Origin: CAZXVW01 sp964644025
GTDB lineage: Bacteria; Acidobacteriota; Terriglobia; Bryobacterales; Bryobacteraceae
DNA length: 13,321 nucleotides
Direction of reading: 5' to 3'
NCBI GenBank assembly: GCA_964644025.1
Contig: CAZXVW010000122.1
Location: forward strand, 1 to 13,321
In this document: positions 13,147 through 13,321 of the stretch, in pieces
Numbering within the stretch: the first letter of the stretch is position 1
How the letters are laid out: the number at the start of each line of letters is the position of its first letter
Made by a program: the position numbers and the translations under genes
The notes under the pieces: model-generated
Databases searched by the model: none
Told to the model about the DNA's origin: nothing
Seen by the model: only the letters and a program-made list of their open reading frames with translations

Positions 13147-13321
13147 CATCGTCGGCTTGTACTTGAACCCGCCCGATCAGGCGATCGTGTTGAGTGTCGA
13201 TGAGAAGAGCCAGATTCAAGCGCTGGATCGCACTCAGCCCATTCTTCCGCTCCGGCCCGGGTTGCCGGAACGCCGCACGCACGACTACGAACGGCACGGT
13301 ACAACGACCTTGTTCGCCGCC
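13124..13321 (+). CDS. IS630-family transposase, catalytic part in the +1 frame, cut by window edge
   Basis: Reading from GAG at 13124 gives EFVAKVRDIVGLYLNP followed by IVLSVDEKSQIQALDR and then LPERRTHDYERHGTT, the start of the DDE catalytic domain. The Asp in SVDEKSQ is the first catalytic aspartate, D178 if the two frames are joined. The other two acidic residues are beyond the right edge. There is no good ribosome site for independent translation (the nearest in-frame start is GTG 13130), so this part makes sense only joined to the upstream frame, either by frameshifting or as the remnant of a mutated gene. Confidence 0.8.

Larger units (their letters stand above)
12608..13321 (+). mobile_element. 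IS630-family insertion sequence, left part only
   Basis: The element is defined by its transposase. The left end is inferred: the heptamer pattern holds up to 12609 and then breaks, and IS630-type elements insert at and duplicate TA. The TA at 12606-12607 lies inside the final CCCTAGT unit, so the element probably begins at about 12608 with GTGTAGTGTCTCATAAGT. The right end, its inverted repeat and the second TA are outside the window, so the terminal repeat could not be checked. The transposase N-terminal frame starts about 60 bases in, which fits IS630 architecture. Confidence 0.75.

Overview
The window is GC-rich bacterial DNA with dense genes on both strands. Its content suits a soil or plant-polymer-degrading heterotroph. 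Acidobacteriota of the Solibacter/Bryobacter type is my best guess, based on the secreted PL11-like propeller protein, the DUF1080 lipoprotein, TAGAAT-type -10 boxes close to start codons, and a heptamer repeat array. This is inference; no rRNA or marker search was possible.

Layout. (1) Positions 1-3243, all minus strand: a catabolic-looking cluster. Reading 5' to 3' on that strand it holds a DapA-superfamily aldolase/dehydratase, a DUF1080 lipoprotein (3-keto-glycoside hydrolase-like), a cyclase-family metal hydrolase and a fumarylacetoacetase-like hydrolase cut by the window edge. The last two share an ATGA stop/start overlap. (2) Positions 3450-6205, plus strand: the housekeeping run xseB, ispA-type prenyl synthase, tlyA, nadK. 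ispA/tlyA and tlyA/nadK overlap, and dxs, often found between ispA and tlyA, is absent. (3) Positions 6225-7523, minus: a fold-type I PLP aminotransferase, convergent with nadK. (4) Positions 7716-10867, plus: a large secreted protein with an N-terminal lectin/LamG-like domain and a calcium-site beta-propeller, then an exported alpha/beta hydrolase. (5) Positions 10883-12259, minus: dnaB. (6) Positions 12260-13321: a non-coding stretch, a ten-unit heptamer tandem array, and the left part of an IS630-family element whose transposase reading frame breaks at a CCC-CGA site.

How the genes fit together. The left cluster looks like a chemical module for small organic or sugar acids: an exported glycoside-modifying lipoprotein, a Schiff-base aldolase lacking the arginine of lysine-pathway DapA, and two C-O/C-C bond hydrolases. 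The propeller protein and esterase may act on pectin-like polymers outside the cytoplasm. The housekeeping operon and dnaB are ordinary.

I do not see a clearly new defence or mobile system. The most useful leads are the uncharacterised four-gene catabolic cluster, putative leaderless promoters, an exported hydrolase lacking the usual C-terminal catalytic histidine, and an IS630 insertion apparently sitting at a TA inside a heptamer repeat.
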